From NCBI GenBank assembly GCA_938038825.1, contig CALHST010000075.1, forward strand, positions 1 through 7,427: 7,427 bases of DNA, in the 5' to 3' direction. Made by a program: the position numbers and the translations under genes. Within the stretch, counting starts at the first letter, position 1. Every line of letters begins with the position of its first letter. This document shows positions 5,186 through 7,427 of the stretch, in pieces. The notes below the pieces were generated by a model. The model saw only the letters and a list, made by a program, of their open reading frames with translations, was not told the origin of the DNA and made no database searches. Source of the stretch: an uncultured Paracoccaceae bacterium (lineage in GTDB: Bacteria; Pseudomonadota; Alphaproteobacteria; Rhodobacterales; Rhodobacteraceae).

Positions 5186-6138
5186 CCCATGCTCTGCCAG
5201 AAAAACCGGGTCAGATGGAAAAACACAGGGGCTGCAAAGATCACGGAATCCAGTCGGTCAACAAATCCGCCCTGCCCGTCACTCATATGGCCCCAATCCC
5301 GCACGCCGCGATCTTGTTTGATTGCTGCCATGACCATCCGCCCCATACCGCCAACAGCGGCCAGAACGACCCCCATGACAAACGCGTGTACAATCCCAAA
5401 CGGCGTTAACCAAGACAGCAACACTGCCACGATCCCAGCCGAGGCAGCCCCCCCAAGGAACCCTTCCCAAGTGCGTGACTTCGAAATATCGGGTGCGATG
5501 GCCCGTTGACCGATGCAGGCACTCCACAAATGTTGCAGCAAGTCTCCACTTTGCACGACCAAAACAAGGAATACCATCAACAGGAAATTGGCATTCTCGA
5601 ACCCGTCGATTTTCAGAAATAGCAGCGCAGGCACATGCGACAGGCAGAACACCGCGACCATCAGGGCCCACTGGGTTTCAGCGACCCGTGCCAAAAACCG
5701 GTTGGTTCGACCTCGGACAACGGACAGCATGGGCAATAACAAAAACGCATAGACAGGCACAAACACAGCAAAGAAGCCGTACCAATCTAAATAAAGCGCA
5801 AGATACTGAACCGGCAAAATGACAAAAAAGCTGGCAACAAAGGCCCAGTGATCTGCTTTGTGGCGTGTCGTGAGCGTTAAAAACTCACGCAAAGCGCCCA
5901 TGGATACAATTGCAAACAAAATTACAACTGCGCCTTTTCCAGTCACAAAGACCGATACCAGTAAGGCCAGCATGATCCACCAGCCCCGCATCCGCGCCTT
6001 TAGGTTATCGACAACCGGATTCAGGTCGCCATTCACATCGCGGCGCGCGCTGAGTGCTGTGGTGATAAGACTGACGACGACAAGGATCGCGGTCACCCAT
6101 CCCAGGGCCTGCCATAGATCAGGGCTCACAGGGTTCAT
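5182..6138 (-). CDS. Phosphatidate cytidylyltransferase (CDP-diacylglycerol synthase) family protein
   Basis: This 318-residue integral membrane protein has about eight hydrophobic segments. Members of the family make CDP-diacylglycerol from phosphatidate and CTP, the branch point of bacterial phospholipid synthesis. The C-terminal signature is clear: KQDRGVRDWG (274-283) then DGQGGFVDRLDS (287-298), matching the family's K-R-x4-K-D ... G-H-G-G-x-x-D-R-x-D. An upstream motif DISKSRTWEGFLGG (217-230) corresponds to the usual S-P-K-K-T-x-E-G-x-x-G-G. The usual His of GHGG is Gln (Q289), which suggests the YnbB-like accessory subfamily rather than the housekeeping CdsA. ATG 6138 overlaps the acyltransferase stop by four bases, with AGGA (6148-6151 on the complement) nine bases upstream. 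The downstream EEP gene overlaps its stop in the same way. Confidence 0.92.
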   Translation of the reverse strand: MNPVSPDLWQALGWVTAILVVVSLITTALSARRDVNGDLNPVVDNLKARMRGWWIMLALLVSVFVTGKGAVVILFAIVSMGALREFLTLTTRHKADHWAFVASFFVILPVQYLALYLDWYGFFAVFVPVYAFLLLPMLSVVRGRTNRFLARVAETQWALMVAVFCLSHVPALLFLKIDGFENANFLLMVFLVLVVQSGDLLQHLWSACIGQRAIAPDISKSRTWEGFLGGAASAGIVAVLLSWLTPFGIVHAFVMGVVLAAVGGMGRMVMAAIKQDRGVRDWGHMSDGQGGFVDRLDSVIFAAPVFFHLTRFFWQSMG

Positions 6139-6791
6139 ACCGTATTGTCCTGTTGTGGACGCAAACTTAGCATCGCGTCCGAGGCACGATCCAAGAACTG
6201 ATCGCGGTCCTCTGTCTTACCAAGTTTCAGCGGCTCACCAAAAAAGATCTGACAGATCAAAGGCACGGGGATCACTTCTCCTCGGGGCATCACACCGTTC
6301 AAATTGTCGATCCAGACCGGAACCAAATCCACGTCTGGTCGCGCTGTGGCAAGGTGAAAAAGCCCGGTCTTAAAAGGCAGTAAGGGCGCCTCTGTATCGT
6401 TGCGGCGCCCTTCGGGAAAAATGATCAGTGACGATCCCGCATCCAAAGCCAATCCCATTTGTTCCACGGGATCATCCCCAAAGCGGTCTTCGGCTTTGCG
6501 CTCAATCAACACTGTGTAAAATACGCGGGTGCCAAAGAATTTACGCAGCCCATTTTTCAACCAGTAGTCCGCCGCAGCAACGGGGCGTGTTCGACTTCGC
6601 AATTTTGGTGGCAACGCAGCCCATATCAGAACTGTATCTGCATTGGATGTGTGATTGGCAAAATAGACGCGGGGCCGTCGTCCTGGCGGCCTTGTGCGCC
6701 AAACAATGCGCGGCGCTGTCAGCAGATGTATAAGCCCGGCAAGGGCCACCCCGACAAGGTGGCCCAGCTGAGTTTCTATCCAATCCCGCAC
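6135..6791 (-). CDS. Lysophospholipid acyltransferase (PlsC/LPLAT family)
   Basis: The product has 218 residues if it starts at GTG 6791. It probably transfers an acyl chain to lysophosphatidate to give phosphatidate, at the inner membrane. An N-terminal hydrophobic helix (about 8-24) is followed by the four acyltransferase blocks: NHTSNAD (46-52, the catalytic H-x4-D), GTRVFYTVLIER (87-98), FPEGRR (125-130, substrate binding, usually FPEGTR) and VPVWIDN (157-163). The frame is open up to 7046, but the extra 85 codons lie inside the upstream FAD-subunit gene and read as low-complexity Thr/Pro/Ser/Gln; they are a shadow. GTG 6791 is 4 bases after that gene's TAA, lacks a good Shine-Dalgarno and sits in a small hairpin, so translation is likely coupled. 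Its product would be the substrate of the next gene in the operon. Confidence 0.9.
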   Translation of the reverse strand: MRDWIETQLGHLVGVALAGLIHLLTAPRIVWRTRPPGRRPRVYFANHTSNADTVLIWAALPPKLRSRTRPVAAADYWLKNGLRKFFGTRVFYTVLIERKAEDRFGDDPVEQMGLALDAGSSLIIFPEGRRNDTEAPLLPFKTGLFHLATARPDVDLVPVWIDNLNGVMPRGEVIPVPLICQIFFGEPLKLGKTEDRDQFLDRASDAMLSLRPQQDNTV

Positions 6792-6805
6792 GATTTTACC
6801 GTGCG
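6787..6805 (-). promoter_or_regulatory. Hairpin enclosing the stop and start codons of two adjacent genes
   Basis: On the minus strand CGCACG (6805-6800) pairs perfectly with CGTGCG (6792-6787) around a 7-base loop GTAAAAT. The TAA of the FAD-binding subunit (6798-6796) lies in the loop and the GTG of the acyltransferase (6791-6789) lies in the downstream arm. A ribosome finishing the first gene would open the stem and expose the start. Confidence 0.5.
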
Positions 6806-7427
6806 TTTTGAACGGCGCGTTTTGTGCAGACTTTGACGAGGTTTGCGCGGTATGCGGGTGTTGCGTGCAGGTCTGCGATGAGTCCGTTTGCGGGCACGCT
6901 GAGCCCGTCCAGTGCGTCGGGTGAGAAGTTGGCGCTAAGCGCCTCTTCGGCGGCGCTCCAGCGGTACACGCCCTCTTCTGAGGCTCCGGTGACCGCGACG
7001 CGCACGCCGCTCGCGTATTTGGCCACAAACACACCCACCAACGCAAAGCGCGAGGCGGGTTGCACGAACTTCTCGTAATGCGCCTTTTGCGGCACCGGGA
7101 AGGACACGCCGGTGATGATCTCGCCTTCGTTCAGCGCCGTGGCGAACATGCCCTGGAAATAATCATCTGCTGCGATCTCGCGGGCATTGGTCTTGATCAA
7201 AGCACCCGATCCCAAAGCGGCCGCCGGATAACAAGCCGCCGGATCGTTGTTGGCCAAAGATCCCCCAATGGTGCCCCGGTTGCGCACAGCCGGATCGCCA
7301 ATATGGGAGGCCAGTTCTGCCAGGGCCGGATAGGCGCCAGCTTCGGCAGCCACTTGCCCGTGGGTTGTGGCCCCACCTATATCCAGTTGATCGTCGCGCA
7401 CGCCGACCCCGACCAGATCCGCAATTC
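6796..7427 (-). CDS. FAD-binding subunit of a molybdopterin dehydrogenase (CO/xanthine dehydrogenase type), C-terminal part
   Basis: About 210 residues are visible; the gene begins beyond the right edge, and the frame is open to base 7425. The protein is the medium (FAD) subunit of a three-subunit molybdenum hydroxylase. It passes electrons from the iron-sulfur subunit to FAD. Seen in order: a DLVGVGVRDDQLDIGGATTH segment, then IGDPAVRNRGTIGGS and LANNDPAACYPAA, the conserved FAD-binding T-I-G-G-S region, then EGEIITGVSFPVP and the terminal YRANLVKVCTKRAV typical of the family's C-terminal domain. It resembles CoxM-like subunits of roseobacter form II CO dehydrogenases, but the large subunit that would decide the substrate is not in the window, so xanthine, aldehyde or other substrates remain possible. 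It ends 4 bases before the acyltransferase. Confidence 0.9.
   Translation of the reverse strand, partial: IADLVGVGVRDDQLDIGGATTHGQVAAEAGAYPALAELASHIGDPAVRNRGTIGGSLANNDPAACYPAAALGSGALIKTNAREIAADDYFQGMFATALNEGEIITGVSFPVPQKAHYEKFVQPASRFALVGVFVAKYASGVRVAVTGASEEGVYRWSAAEEALSANFSPDALDGLSVPANGLIADLHATPAYRANLVKVCTKRAVQNAR

Noticed and set aside
6792..7046. N-terminal extension of the acyltransferase frame up to 7046
   Set aside because: It lies wholly inside the FAD-subunit gene, is low-complexity, and precedes a normal-length PlsC domain that starts at GTG 6791.

Overview
The window looks like a piece of a marine alphaproteobacterial chromosome of the Rhodobacteraceae (Roseobacter group). The ferredoxin-NADP+ reductase, translation initiation factor IF-3 and VPLPA-CTERM protein all resemble roseobacter proteins as I remember them. 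The DUF934 -> ferredoxin-NADP reductase order also matches the assimilatory sulfite-reduction locus of that group. This placement comes from family recognition by eye, not from a search. I see no tRNA, rRNA, insertion sequence, phage gene or CRISPR array.

Left part, plus strand (1-1967). The end of a DUF934 protein (1-243) is followed by a ferredoxin-NADP+ reductase (about 306-1181) and then a secreted VPLPA-CTERM protein (1275-1967). The reductase probably exchanges electrons between NADPH and ferredoxin, which would suit the sulfite reductase expected just upstream of the window. A perfect 10-bp hairpin lies after the reductase and a strong intrinsic terminator after the VPLPA-CTERM gene.

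Middle part (1968-4210). A minus-strand gene (2047-3300) encodes an acidic Ala/Thr/Asp-rich protein. It has an N-terminal membrane anchor, at least sixteen 11-residue repeats in unbroken register, and a distinct C-terminal helical segment. It is divergent from infC (IF-3), which appears to start at an AUA codon at 3584. That start has a well-placed Shine-Dalgarno sequence and a leader hairpin, the hallmark of IF-3 autoregulation. A strong terminator follows infC, which looks monocistronic here.

Right part, minus strand (7427 down to 4211). Four tightly packed genes read leftward: the end of a FAD-binding subunit of a molybdopterin dehydrogenase (xanthine/CO dehydrogenase type), a lysophospholipid acyltransferase (PlsC type), a phosphatidate cytidylyltransferase (CdsA type), and a membrane-anchored endonuclease/exonuclease/phosphatase (EEP) protein. 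The last three are joined by two ATGA overlaps. The first two are 4 bases apart, with the stop and start codons inside one small hairpin. The acyltransferase and cytidylyltransferase catalyse successive steps (lysophosphatidate -> phosphatidate -> CDP-diacylglycerol), so this looks like an accessory phospholipid module with an EEP phosphodiesterase attached.

The most interesting points are the acidic 11-mer repeat protein and its codon-mirrored antisense reading frame, the AUA start of infC, the start/stop hairpin at the acyltransferase, and the three-gene lipid cluster. No wholly new system is evident.
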